A DNA stretch of 64,000 nt from Pectobacterium punjabense (GCF_012427845.1 NZ_CP038498.1:2542001-2606000); one strand, 5' to 3'; positions 25,817 to 35,131 are shown, counted from the stretch's first letter. Program-made: numbers and translations. The notes: generated by a model not told the origin, from the sequence alone.

Positions 25817-26635
25817 TTAACTCCCACTTCTTAATCGCTCCGAACGGCGGCGCAGGATCTCCATTACGATCAGTAGTACAAGCGCGGCACCGACCATCAT
25901 GGTGGCAGCGGCGGCTATCGTTGGGTCGAGATTCTCACGGATGCCAGCAAACATCTGTAGCGGCAGCGTGCGCTGGCGTGGGCTGGCGAGAAACAGTGTG
26001 ACGATCACCTCGTCAAACGACGTCGCGAAGGCAAAAAGCGCCCCGGAAAATACCCCCGGCGCAATCAGCGGAAACGTTACCTTGCGGAAAGCCAGCAGCG
26101 GTGATGCCCCCAGACTGGCAGCCGCCCGCGTCAGGTTGTGATCGTAGTTCTTCAACACCGCCGTGACCGTAATCACTACGAACGGCACGCCCAACATCGC
26201 ATGCGCCAAGACCAGTCCTAAATAGCTATTTAGCAGCGACAGCTTGGCAAAGAAGAAAAACATCCCGACCGCAACAATCACCACCGGCGCAATCATCGGC
26301 GAAATCAGTACCGCCATCACCAGCGATTTACCGCGAAATTCACCGCGCACCAGCCCGACCGAGGCCAGTACGCCGAGCACCGTTGCCAGTAACGTTGCCA
26401 GCGGCGCAATCAACAGGCTGTTGCCCAGCGCCCCCAGCCACTCGCTAGAGCTAAAAAACTCGCGATACCAACGTAGGGAAAATCCCGTCAGCGGATAGCT
26501 CAAAAACGACCCCGCATTAAACGAGAGCGGAACAATCACCAACACGGGGATGATTAAAAACAACAGCATCGCCGCCCCGTAGAAATTAAAGAACGTGTTC
26601 CACAGACGGATACCCACTTCACCCTGCTGTCTCAT
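25817..26635 (-). CDS. PotC-type ABC importer permease
   Basis: 272 residues, six membrane segments. The EAA coupling loop is NLTRAAASLGASPLLAFRKV followed by TFPLIAPGV. It belongs to the spermidine/putrescine (PotC/YdcV) permease group. It is the third gene of a binding protein-permease-permease operon; no ATPase gene follows, and the matching PotA-like gene lies at 34037. Confidence 0.9.
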   Translation of the reverse strand: MRQQGEVGIRLWNTFFNFYGAAMLLFLIIPVLVIVPLSFNAGSFLSYPLTGFSLRWYREFFSSSEWLGALGNSLLIAPLATLLATVLGVLASVGLVRGEFRGKSLVMAVLISPMIAPVVIVAVGMFFFFAKLSLLNSYLGLVLAHAMLGVPFVVITVTAVLKNYDHNLTRAAASLGASPLLAFRKVTFPLIAPGVFSGALFAFATSFDEVIVTLFLASPRQRTLPLQMFAGIRENLDPTIAAAATMMVGAALVLLIVMEILRRRSERLRSGS

Positions 26636-26672
26636 TGGTTATCTCCCCAGAATAAGGTTATGGATATCGCGC

Positions 26673-27941
26673 TTAATGCGCCGCCGCTTCCGCATTGGTG
26701 CGCGTCACGCGGATATAGACCACATACAGTAGCGTCACGATGATCAGCAGTTGCGTACCCAATGCCGCTGCCATTCCCCAGTTCATGGTGGTATTGGTGA
26801 AGAACGCAACAAAGTAGCTCAGCATCTGGTCACTTGGCCCCCCCAGCAATGCGGGCGTAATGTAGTAACCAATCGCCATCATGAAGACCAGCAGCGCCCC
26901 CGCCGTCACACCCGCATACGTTTGCGGCACGTAAACCCGCCAGAACGCAATAAAGGGATGCGCACCCAGCGAGATCGCCGCACGTACATAATTCGGGGAA
27001 ATGCCTTTCATCACCGCGTATAACGGCAGAATGAAGAATGGCAGCAGAATGTGAGTCATCGAGATATAGACACCGATGCGGTTGAATACCAGCACCAGCG
27101 GTTCGTCGATAATGCCAATGTTAATCAGCGAGCGGTTGATCAGCCCGCCAGACTGCAATAGCACAATCCAGCTTGCCGTCCGTACAATCAGCGATGTCCA
27201 GAACGGCAGCAAGACCAAAATCAGTAACAGGTTAGCACGGTTAGATGGCTGTTTTGCCAGCCAGTACGCTAGCGGATACCCTAGCCCCACGCACAGCAGC
27301 GTTACCACGCCCGCCATCAGCAACGTACGCAGCAGCACATCGACATACAGTGACTGATCGGCAGGCTGCGGGATGATTTGCTGGGTCGTGGCATCGACTT
27401 TATGGTCAAACACCGCCAGCAGATAATAGCTGGTAAAAGGCCGCGCGGCGCGATCGAACGTTTGCCAGGTCGCCAATACCCCCCACATCGGCTGCTCACG
27501 TATCAGTTGGTCACGTACATCACTGCTGCCCTCCGCGGGCAGCTTGCGCAATGTACGGGTAATCAGCGTGCGATATTCCGCTCCTTCATACCCCAATCGT
27601 TTAGTTATCGTACTTAGCTTGCCACTGCTGCGAGCATCGCGCAGATCGCTGACCAGCGCCCGAAAGACCGCCTCATCCGGCGCATTGTTGCCCGACCAAA
27701 GCCGCATCGCGGCAATGGTCTGCGGCATGTTGTCGCGCAATTCCGGGTTGGAGACGCTTTTTCCCAAAATCGAGGTGATTGGGAACAAAAAGCTCACCAC
27801 GATAAACAGAAACAGCGGTGCAATTAGCAGCAAAGAGCTTTTCTTATAGGCTTTCTGCGCGATCCACAGTTGCTGTTTCAGTGTCGCATTTTCCTCGCTC
27901 CCGACAGGCGGTGCAGAGGCGACGATTTCGCTCTGGGACAT
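26673..27941 (-). CDS. PotB-type ABC importer permease with a long N-terminal insert
   Basis: 422 residues from the ATG at 27941 (MSQSEIVAS), which has GGAGAA eight bases upstream; an upstream ATG at 27962 is possible. PotB-type permeases are usually about 280-310 residues. Here a region of roughly 130 residues (about 60-190, containing RDARSSGKLSTITKRLGYEG) is inserted between the first membrane helix and the rest, probably periplasmic. The EAA loop is VRAAISLGAHPFIAFWRVYV. Large first periplasmic loops occur in a subgroup of polyamine/opine-type permeases. Confidence 0.88.
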   Translation of the reverse strand: MSQSEIVASAPPVGSEENATLKQQLWIAQKAYKKSSLLLIAPLFLFIVVSFLFPITSILGKSVSNPELRDNMPQTIAAMRLWSGNNAPDEAVFRALVSDLRDARSSGKLSTITKRLGYEGAEYRTLITRTLRKLPAEGSSDVRDQLIREQPMWGVLATWQTFDRAARPFTSYYLLAVFDHKVDATTQQIIPQPADQSLYVDVLLRTLLMAGVVTLLCVGLGYPLAYWLAKQPSNRANLLLILVLLPFWTSLIVRTASWIVLLQSGGLINRSLINIGIIDEPLVLVFNRIGVYISMTHILLPFFILPLYAVMKGISPNYVRAAISLGAHPFIAFWRVYVPQTYAGVTAGALLVFMMAIGYYITPALLGGPSDQMLSYFVAFFTNTTMNWGMAAALGTQLLIIVTLLYVVYIRVTRTNAEAAAH

Positions 27942-27983
27942 AGGCACTTTCTCCATCATCACGTACGGTAAATCACTGCGATC

Positions 27984-29099
27984 TTATTGGGCGGCCCAGG
28001 CGTTAAAGCGTTGCTCCAGCTCTTCACCGTGATCGATCCAAAACTCAGTGTCGACCTGCAAAGCCTGTGCCAGATTATCCGGTGCGGTCGGTAAATTGGC
28101 GGCAACAGCAGGAGCCAGCAGGCTGGTGGTTTTGACGTGCGTCGGGCCATATGGAATGTTCTCAGCGAACACTTTCTGGTTTTCCGGCTGGTTGGCAAAC
28201 GCAATAAACTGCTCCGCCAGCGCCTTGTGTTTGGAGCCTTTGACGATCGCCCAGCTATCCAGATCGTAAATACTGTCGGCCCAGACAATCTTGAAGTCAT
28301 GCCCTTCTTTCTGCGCCGCTGCGACGCGGCCGTTATAGGCAGAGGTCATTACCACATCGCCGGACACCAACCATTGCAGCGGCTGAGCGCCGGATTCCCA
28401 CCACTGAATATTGGATTTGATCTGATCCAGTTTCTTAAAGGCACGATCGACGCCCTCTGGCGTCGCCAGCACCGTGTAGAGATCTTCACGCTTCACACCA
28501 TCGGCCAACAGCGCGATTTCCAGCGTAAATTTGGCGCTTTTACGCAACGCACGCTTACCGGAGTAATCTTTCACATTCCAGAAGTCGGCCCAGCTTTTCG
28601 GCGCCTGTTTCAGTTTCGCTGCGTTGTAGGTCAAGACGGTTGACCACAGGAAGATCCCCGCGCCGCATTCAGTGACAGCACCTTTGACAAACTGGGATGG
28701 GTCGCCAAGCTTTGACCAGTCAAGCGGTTCAAACAGGCCTTCGCTACAACCGCGCATCAGCTCAGGGCCTTCGACTTCCACGACGTCCCATCCCACCTGC
28801 CCGGTTTCTACCATTGCCCGGATACGTGCCATTTCACCGTTATACTCACCGGCTTCCACCGTGCCTTTACCCGCAGCGGCGAACGGTTTGTAAAACGCCT
28901 TATCCTGCGCATCCTTGTTTAATCCGCCGAATGAGATCACCGTGACGGACTCCGCCTGCGCCTGACAGGCCATCGTCACCAGAAAAGCCGTGGCCGCTAT
29001 TTTCTTCAGTACCGGACGGTTGAAGCGGCCTTTCGCTTTGGCGTTGCTGCTAAGTTTGGACATGGGCTTGAATATAGACATGGGCTTGAATATAGACAT
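27984..29099 (-). CDS. PotD/PotF-type periplasmic binding protein
   Basis: 371 residues with a signal peptide ending near QAQA-ES after a basic N-region. The mature protein begins VTVISFGGLNKDAQDKAF, the usual start of polyamine-type binding proteins. The N-terminus contains MSIFKP twice in tandem because of an exact 18-base duplication, giving three in-frame ATGs (29099, 29081, 29063). AGGAG precedes the first. It is the first gene of the importer operon. The ligand is probably a small amine (polyamine, GABA or amino alcohol). Confidence 0.88.
   Translation of the reverse strand: MSIFKPMSIFKPMSKLSSNAKAKGRFNRPVLKKIAATAFLVTMACQAQAESVTVISFGGLNKDAQDKAFYKPFAAAGKGTVEAGEYNGEMARIRAMVETGQVGWDVVEVEGPELMRGCSEGLFEPLDWSKLGDPSQFVKGAVTECGAGIFLWSTVLTYNAAKLKQAPKSWADFWNVKDYSGKRALRKSAKFTLEIALLADGVKREDLYTVLATPEGVDRAFKKLDQIKSNIQWWESGAQPLQWLVSGDVVMTSAYNGRVAAAQKEGHDFKIVWADSIYDLDSWAIVKGSKHKALAEQFIAFANQPENQKVFAENIPYGPTHVKTTSLLAPAVAANLPTAPDNLAQALQVDTEFWIDHGEELEQRFNAWAAQ
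29061..29096. repeat. Exact 18-bp tandem duplication at the binding-protein N-terminus
   Basis: CATGGGCTTGAATATAGA occurs at 29061-29078 and again at 29079-29096. Each unit encodes MSIFKP on the minus strand. Being a multiple of three, gain or loss leaves the frame intact and only changes the region before the signal peptide. Confidence 0.9.
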
Positions 29100-29464
29100 A
29101 GTTTCGCTCCTGGAGTGGTAGTCAACGTAACGGTCAAATGCGTATCACTATTTTGCGTACTCTATTTTCGTGCACTGTACTTTTGATGCATGATGCATCA
29201 GCATAATTATGCAAAAAGAGATGAGCATAAACTGTGCCAATACAAAAATTTTATTGATGTTTTACTAAAACGACGGCGGGAACGGTGCTGAGAAACAACA
29301 AGGTTATGCAGTCAACATGTTGCCCTGGTTGTATTTCGCCATTTTTGCCATATCGTGGTGCAAGCCAGCCTATCTCTGCACCACCCAGACGCATTGCGCG
29401 TTTGCTGTGTGCGTGCCAGCGTGGGTTGCCGACACGCACTTTCATCGACTATCGGGACAACAAT
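29100..29464. other. Spacer between gabD and the ABC importer operon
   Basis: 365 bases. The importer operon promoter and the TGATGCATCA palindrome lie at the left end. The remainder (29205-29464) shows no recognisable gene; small frames on both strands there have no ribosome site and no family resemblance. Confidence 0.55.
29182..29200. promoter_or_regulatory. Palindromic operator candidate upstream of the ABC importer operon
   Basis: TTTGATGCA is directly followed by the perfect palindrome TGATGCATCA (29191-29200). The same 10-mer and the TTTGATGC half-site lie before the SDR operon. The site is 83-101 bases upstream of the binding-protein start, suitable for promoter control. Confidence 0.55.
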
Positions 29465-30937
29465 TTACCGAGAAAGATCGACGCAGAGATATTTCATTTC
29501 CAGATAGTCTTCAATACCGAAACGTGAGCCTTCGCGTCCCAGCCCAGACTGTTTTACGCCACCAAACGGCGCAACTTCATTCGAAATCAGCCCGGTATTG
29601 ATGCCAACCATGCCGTAATCCAGCGCTTCCGGCACCGTCCACTGACGCACGGCATCGCGCGTGTAGACATAAGCGGCCAGCCCGAATTCGGTATCATTCG
29701 CCATTGCAATCACCTCGGCTTCGTCACTGAAGCGGAACAGTGGTGCAACGGGCCCGAACGTCTCTTCACGAGCGAAACGCATCTCGCGGGTCACCTCACC
29801 GACAATGGTTGGCGTGAAGAACGTGCCTCCTCGCTCATGACGTTTGCCACCCAGCAGTAGCGTCGCGCCGTGCGATAACGCATCGGCAATATGTTGCTCA
29901 ACTTTGCTAACCGCATCGGCATCAATCAGCGGCCCCTGTGTCACACCCGGCTGCGTACCGTCGCCTACGTTTAATTTACGCACTTCTTCGAGCAGTCGTT
30001 CTACCAGCGTTGGGTAAATCCCATTCTGCACATAGATTCGGTTAGCACAGACGCAAGTCTGCCCGCTATTGCGGAACTTGGAGGCCAGAATGCCTTTCAC
30101 CGCCTGATCCACATCGGCATCATCGAACACGATAAACGGCGCGTTGCCACCTAATTCCAACGAGAGTTTTTTCACCGTCGGCGCGCTCTGCGCCATCAGG
30201 ATACGGCCCACTTCCGTAGAGCCGGTGAAGCTCAGCTTGCGCACCACCGGGCTATCGCACAGCACCTTACCCACTGACTGCGCATCACCGACAATGACCT
30301 GTAACACACCGCGCGGAATACCCGCCTGCTGCGCCAGTTCCGCCAGCGCCAGCGCGGTAAACGGCGTCTGCTCGGCAGGTTTAACGATCATCGTACAGCC
30401 CGCCGCCAGTGCGGGGCCGACTTTACGGGTAATCATCGCCGCCGGGAAATTCCACGGCGTTATCGCGGCACACACGCCGATGGGCTGCTTAATCACCATC
30501 AAGCGCTGTTGCCCCTGCGGCGATTGCAATACGCTGCCTTCAATGCGTTTGGCTTCTTCCGCAAACCAGTCGATAAAACTGGTGGCGTAGGCAATTTCAC
30601 CGCGCGCTTCCGCCAATGGTTTTCCCTGTTCCGCCGTCAGCAACGCAGCCAGATCGTCCTGATTGTCCATAATCAGACGCGCCCATGCCTGCAACAGCGC
30701 CGCACGTTCTTTTCCCGTCTTCTTACGCCACTCAACCAACGCCCGTTCCGCAGCAGCAATCGCCAGCTCAGTTTGTGACACCGTCACGAGCGGCACGCTA
30801 CCCAACACCTCACCCGTCGCCGGATTAGTGACATCCAGACGTTCACCGTTTGGGCTGTCTTGCCACTCGCCGTCAATCAGGCAGTGTTGACGGAATAATG
30901 TTTGTTGTTTCAGTGAAATAGACTGTTTCAGTTGCAT
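29465..30937 (-). CDS. gabD: Succinate-semialdehyde dehydrogenase (GabD-like ALDH)
   Basis: 490 residues of the NAD(P)-dependent aldehyde dehydrogenase superfamily. The motif LELGGNAPFIVF holds the general-base Glu, and SGQTCVCANRIYV holds the catalytic Cys. The N-terminal FRQHCLIDGEWQDSPNGE is typical of GabD. It lies 10 bases downstream of gabT, so the pair would convert GABA to succinate. With the phospho-lyase operon nearby it could also take other aldehydes; the substrate is assigned by family and context. Confidence 0.9.
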   Translation of the reverse strand: MQLKQSISLKQQTLFRQHCLIDGEWQDSPNGERLDVTNPATGEVLGSVPLVTVSQTELAIAAAERALVEWRKKTGKERAALLQAWARLIMDNQDDLAALLTAEQGKPLAEARGEIAYATSFIDWFAEEAKRIEGSVLQSPQGQQRLMVIKQPIGVCAAITPWNFPAAMITRKVGPALAAGCTMIVKPAEQTPFTALALAELAQQAGIPRGVLQVIVGDAQSVGKVLCDSPVVRKLSFTGSTEVGRILMAQSAPTVKKLSLELGGNAPFIVFDDADVDQAVKGILASKFRNSGQTCVCANRIYVQNGIYPTLVERLLEEVRKLNVGDGTQPGVTQGPLIDADAVSKVEQHIADALSHGATLLLGGKRHERGGTFFTPTIVGEVTREMRFAREETFGPVAPLFRFSDEAEVIAMANDTEFGLAAYVYTRDAVRQWTVPEALDYGMVGINTGLISNEVAPFGGVKQSGLGREGSRFGIEDYLEMKYLCVDLSR

Positions 30938-30947
30938 AGCATCTCTT

Positions 30948-32213
30948 CTATTGTGTTAATACGCGCGTCAGGATGTTCATCGCCTTGCTGAACTGCTCAT
31001 CGGGAACCGTCAGCGGATACAGGAAACGAATCACGTTGCCATGTACACCGCAGGTCAGCAGCAGCAAGCCCGCTTCTAACGCGCTTTTCTGAAATTGGCG
31101 GGTAATCTCTGCCGAGGGTTTACCCGTGTTCGGATCGCTAAATTCAGCCGCGACCATCGATCCTTGTGCACGAATCGCCACCAGTGCCGGACACTGCGCT
31201 TTCACTTTTTCCAGCGTTTCGACCAGCGCGGCACCCAGCCGCTGCGCCCGTTGGCACAATTTTTCTGCTTCAATCACATCCAATACCGCCAGCGCGGAAG
31301 CCACCGCCAGCGGGTTGCCCGCATAGGTACCGCCCAGCCCGCCCGGCGATGGTGCATCCATTACCTCAGCACGGCCGACCACACCAGAGATCGGGAAACC
31401 GCCGCCCAGGCTTTTCGCCATGGTGATCAGATCCGCTTTCTCAGTATAATACTCCATCGCAAACAGTTTACCGGTACGGGCAAATCCGGTCTGTACCTCA
31501 TCGGCAATCAGCAGAATGCCATGCTCGTCGCACAGCGTGCGCAGCCCGCTAATAAAGGCAGGGGGCGCGACGTGAAATCCGCCTTCACCCTGAACCGGCT
31601 CCAAAATAATCGCGGCAACTTGATCGGCAGCGATGTCGGTATGCATCAAACGTTCGACGCTTTCCAGTGCCTGTTCAACGGTGATGCCACTCTTTTCATT
31701 CGGGTAAAGCGCGTGAAAAATGGAACCGGGGAACGGGCCAAATCCCGTTGAGTACGGAGCCACTTTGCCCGTCAGCGTCATAGTCAGCAACGTGCGGCCG
31801 TGAAACGCCGCGTTGAAGGCGATCACGCCGGGGCGTTTGGTGTAAGCACGGGCGATTTTCACCGCGTTTTCCACCGCTTCGGCGCCGGTGGTAAAGAACG
31901 TGGTTTTTGCCGCGCCTTGAATGGGTGCCAGCGCGTTAATACGCTCAGCCAGCGTAACGTAGCTGCCGTAAGGTACAATCTGATAGGCCGTATGGGTAAA
32001 GCGATCCAGTTGTTCACGCACCGCAGCGACAATTTTCGGGTGACGATGCCCGGTGTTCAGTACCGCAATCCCGGCGGCGAAATCGATAAACTCTCGCCCT
32101 TCAACATCCCATAGGGTGCTGTTTTCCGCACGCTCAGCATAGAAATCACACATGACGCCCACACCACGCGGCGTGGCGGCCAGACGGCGTTGATTCAGTT
32201 CGCTATTCTTCAT
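30948..32213 (-). CDS. gabT: 4-aminobutyrate aminotransferase (GabT)
   Basis: 421 residues from the ATG at 32213 (MKNSELNQRRLAATPRGVG), preceded by GGAG. It is a class-III PLP aminotransferase with ADEVQTGFARTGKLFAMEYY and the PLP lysine in MAKSLGGGFPISGVVGRAEV. Sequence and length match enterobacterial GabT, which transfers the amino group of GABA to 2-oxoglutarate. It is first in gabT-gabD and divergent from a MocR-type regulator. GABA is abundant in wounded plant tissue, which fits a soft-rot lifestyle (inference). Confidence 0.9.
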   Translation of the reverse strand: MKNSELNQRRLAATPRGVGVMCDFYAERAENSTLWDVEGREFIDFAAGIAVLNTGHRHPKIVAAVREQLDRFTHTAYQIVPYGSYVTLAERINALAPIQGAAKTTFFTTGAEAVENAVKIARAYTKRPGVIAFNAAFHGRTLLTMTLTGKVAPYSTGFGPFPGSIFHALYPNEKSGITVEQALESVERLMHTDIAADQVAAIILEPVQGEGGFHVAPPAFISGLRTLCDEHGILLIADEVQTGFARTGKLFAMEYYTEKADLITMAKSLGGGFPISGVVGRAEVMDAPSPGGLGGTYAGNPLAVASALAVLDVIEAEKLCQRAQRLGAALVETLEKVKAQCPALVAIRAQGSMVAAEFSDPNTGKPSAEITRQFQKSALEAGLLLLTCGVHGNVIRFLYPLTVPDEQFSKAMNILTRVLTQ

Positions 32214-32239
32214 GATCGGCTCCGGTATCCTAAACACAT

Positions 32240-32268
32240 CTGTTAGTCGTTGAATGATGACTGTTAGT
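32240..32268. promoter_or_regulatory. Direct repeats for the MocR-type regulator
   Basis: CTGTTAGT occurs at 32240-32247 and 32261-32268, exactly 21 bases apart (two helical turns), in the gabT/regulator intergenic region. GabR/PdxR-type regulators bind direct repeats. A TATAAT at 32311-32316 is a good -10 for the rightward regulator gene. Confidence 0.55.
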
Positions 32269-32351
32269 GTAGTTGCAAGATGATGATGTTATTTAGACGC
32301 GAGATGGTTCTATAATCCAGTGCCAGTTTTGAATATTTGAAGGGTCCACTT

Positions 32352-33845
32352 TTGCGCTCACTCCTGACCGACTTATTGCTTCAACGTTTGGCCAACCAGC
32401 AGGACGGTGCGCTAAACAAGCGTTTGTACGACAGCATTCGGCTGGCGATTCTTGATGGTGCCATTACCGCTGGTGAACGCCTGCCGTCGTCACGCGATCT
32501 GGCGCAGCAGCTGTCGCTGTCACGCAATACCGTGTTGACGGCTTACGAGCAGCTACTGGCAGAAGGCTATATTGACGCACGCAAAGGAAGCGGAACCTTC
32601 GTCACGGAACAGTTACCCGATGGCAATATGCTGCAGGTGAGCAGCGGTAATGCGGGGGAAATACGAGAGCCTAAACATGAGCTTTCCCGCCGCGGGATGC
32701 ATCTGCTGGGTTATGCCGGGGCTTCCATTCGCCAATGGGGGGCATTTATGCCCGGCATCCCTGATATCGCCAGCTTCCCGCATGATTTATGGCGGCGGAT
32801 TCAGACGCGTCTGACACGGCGCGTTCGTCCTGAACAACTTTCTTACTCGCCCATTGGCGGCTGTCCCGAACTTCAGTTGGCACTGGTGGATTATCTACGT
32901 GTCGCCCGTTCCGTCGAGTGTACGCCGGAACAGGTTCTGATTACCGAAGGCACCCATCAGGCAATGGATCTGTTGGCTAAAATGCTGTGCAACCCCGGTG
33001 ATTTGGCATGGATTGAAGATCCCTGCTACTGGGGGATTCGTAATGTCCTGACGATCAACGGCCTACGCGTTGCTCCTATTGATGTCGATGAACAGGGTCT
33101 GGCACCGCCGGAAACGCTTTCGTCCGATACCGCACCGCGCCTGATTTGCGTGACACCGTCACATCAGTATCCACTGGGCGCGGTGATGAGCCTGGCACGC
33201 CGCCAACGGTTGTTGGCACTGGCGCAAGAGCATGGTTGCTGGGTGGTGGAAGACGATTATGACAGCGAATTCCGCTTTTCCGGCAGCCCGATCCCCGCGC
33301 TACAAGGACTCCAGTCGCAATCCCCGGTGATCTACATCGGCACATTCAGCAAAACGCTCTACCCCGGCCTACGCGTCAGCTACATGGTGTTGCCACCACT
33401 GCTGGCGCAGTCGCTAAAGACGGCACACTCCGAGCTCTACCGCGGCGGACACTGGCTCACACAGGCAACGCTTGCGCAGTTTATCCGCGAAGGCCACTAC
33501 GCCGCACATATCCGCCGCATGCGTTTGCTGTATGCCAAACGGCGCTCGTTATTGACGTCGCTGATCGAACAGCATTTGGGAACGGCTTACATCGGAGACA
33601 ACAGCAACGCTGGACTGCATATGCTGCTTAGCCTACCGCCCCACATTGATGATGTCGTGCTGAGTGCCGCGATCCTGCGCCGTGGCGTGATGGTCAAACC
33701 GCTTTCCAGCTATTATCTGCAACCGACGCAACAGCGCGGTTTATTACTGGGCTATGCCAGCGTCGAGGAACCTCAAATGGAGCCGGCTTTTTCCGTGATT
33801 GTGGCCTGTATTAAGGCACTGGATACCCACCATTCAGACGTCTGA
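32352..33845 (+). CDS. MocR/GabR-type transcriptional regulator
   Basis: About 497 residues. An N-terminal GntR-type winged helix (ITAGERLPSSRDLAQQLSLS then RNTVLTAYEQL) joins a fold-type-I aminotransferase domain whose PLP lysine lies in YIGTFSKTLYPGLRVSYM. Such proteins sense PLP together with an amine. I chose TTG at 32352, with AAGGG seven bases upstream; TTG at 32337 is in frame but has no ribosome site. It is divergent from gabT-gabD, so control of GABA use is likely. Confidence 0.88.
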   Translation: MRSLLTDLLLQRLANQQDGALNKRLYDSIRLAILDGAITAGERLPSSRDLAQQLSLSRNTVLTAYEQLLAEGYIDARKGSGTFVTEQLPDGNMLQVSSGNAGEIREPKHELSRRGMHLLGYAGASIRQWGAFMPGIPDIASFPHDLWRRIQTRLTRRVRPEQLSYSPIGGCPELQLALVDYLRVARSVECTPEQVLITEGTHQAMDLLAKMLCNPGDLAWIEDPCYWGIRNVLTINGLRVAPIDVDEQGLAPPETLSSDTAPRLICVTPSHQYPLGAVMSLARRQRLLALAQEHGCWVVEDDYDSEFRFSGSPIPALQGLQSQSPVIYIGTFSKTLYPGLRVSYMVLPPLLAQSLKTAHSELYRGGHWLTQATLAQFIREGHYAAHIRRMRLLYAKRRSLLTSLIEQHLGTAYIGDNSNAGLHMLLSLPPHIDDVVLSAAILRRGVMVKPLSSYYLQPTQQRGLLLGYASVEEPQMEPAFSVIVACIKALDTHHSDV

Positions 33846-34036
33846 CAGCCCTCGTTTTCATTCGAGTCGATTCGCACCATTACGGTGCCATTTTCCCCTG
33901 CACGCCCCATAACTGCGCATCCGTTGTGATGATAAATCGCGTTTTAGCGCATTACCGCGCGGTGTTTTCTGTTCGTTCAGCATCCGGCATGGTTTATGCA
34001 TTCTTATGAATAACAGTGACTGCCGGAGAGTGAAAA

Positions 34037-35131
34037 ATGAGAAATTATGTCAGTTTCAGGAATGTTCAGAAAACCTACGACGGCGATCGCCTGATCGTCA
34101 AAAACCTGAATCTGGATATCCGCGAAGGTGAATTTCTGACCCTGCTCGGGCCTTCCGGTTCGGGAAAAACCACCAGTTTGATGATGCTCGCCGGATTTGA
34201 GACCCCAACTCAGGGGGAAATTCTGCTGCGCGAAGCGCCATTGCACCATCTCCCCCCGCATCAGCGCGACATCGGCATGGTATTTCAGAACTACGCACTG
34301 TTTCCACATATGACCGTGACGGAGAATCTGGCGTTCCCGCTGTCCATCCGCCGCCTGAACCGTGCCGATATCAAAGAGAAAGTCGATCGTGTATTAGACC
34401 GCGTGAAGCTCACCAGCCTGGCCGATCGCTATCCCGCACAAATGTCCGGCGGTCAGCAGCAGCGCGTGGCGTTGGCTCGCGCACTGGTCTTCGAACCGAA
34501 ATTGGTACTGATGGATGAACCATTGGGCGCGCTGGATAAGCAACTACGTGAACATATGCAACTGGAAATTAAAGAACTGCATCAGTCGCTGGAATTGACC
34601 GTGGTATACGTCACCCATGACCAGAGCGAAGCGATGACGATGTCCAACCGCGTTGCCGTGTTTAACGACGGCGTGATTCAGCAGATGGATAGCCCGAGCG
34701 ATATCTACGAAAAACCGGAGAACGCCTTTGTGGCGCAGTTTATCGGCGAAAATAATACGCTGCTCGCCACCAGCGCCGAGGCCGAAGGCGCGTTCTATCG
34801 GGCAACGCTGGACGACGGCACCTCGCTGCGCGCACTGAAAGTCCGCCCCAGTTCGCCGGGTCGTAAAATCACCCTCTGCATCCGCCCGGAACGTATTCAC
34901 GTCAACGCGGCTCATACCGACGACACCATGCAGCACGTCAAAGCGCGCATTCAGCAGTTCATCTATCTTGGCGATCACGTCAGGATGATGACGGAAGTCG
35001 CAGGCCAGCCGCAGTTTATGGTGAAACTCCCCGCCAGCGAGATTCAACCGCACTGGAAAGCTGGCACTGAGGTCAATCTATCGTGGCAGCCGGAACACCT
35101 GCGCGCGCTGGATAGCATCATCACGCATTAA
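34037..35131 (+). CDS. PotA-type ABC importer ATPase
   Basis: 364 residues. Walker A GPSGSGKTT, signature MSGGQQQRVALARAL and Walker B LVLMDEPLGALD are intact, followed by a C-terminal TOBE-type domain (about 280-360). It is a polyamine-group ATPase (PotA/PotG). No permease gene adjoins it, so it probably powers the PotB/C/D-like proteins encoded at 25817-29099 on the other strand. GGAGAG lies just before the ATG. Confidence 0.9.
   Translation: MRNYVSFRNVQKTYDGDRLIVKNLNLDIREGEFLTLLGPSGSGKTTSLMMLAGFETPTQGEILLREAPLHHLPPHQRDIGMVFQNYALFPHMTVTENLAFPLSIRRLNRADIKEKVDRVLDRVKLTSLADRYPAQMSGGQQQRVALARALVFEPKLVLMDEPLGALDKQLREHMQLEIKELHQSLELTVVYVTHDQSEAMTMSNRVAVFNDGVIQQMDSPSDIYEKPENAFVAQFIGENNTLLATSAEAEGAFYRATLDDGTSLRALKVRPSSPGRKITLCIRPERIHVNAAHTDDTMQHVKARIQQFIYLGDHVRMMTEVAGQPQFMVKLPASEIQPHWKAGTEVNLSWQPEHLRALDSIITH

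Noticed and set aside
29251..29601. Small frames on both strands between gabD and the importer operon
   Set aside because: Overlapping each other on opposite strands, no ribosome sites, no recognisable protein family.
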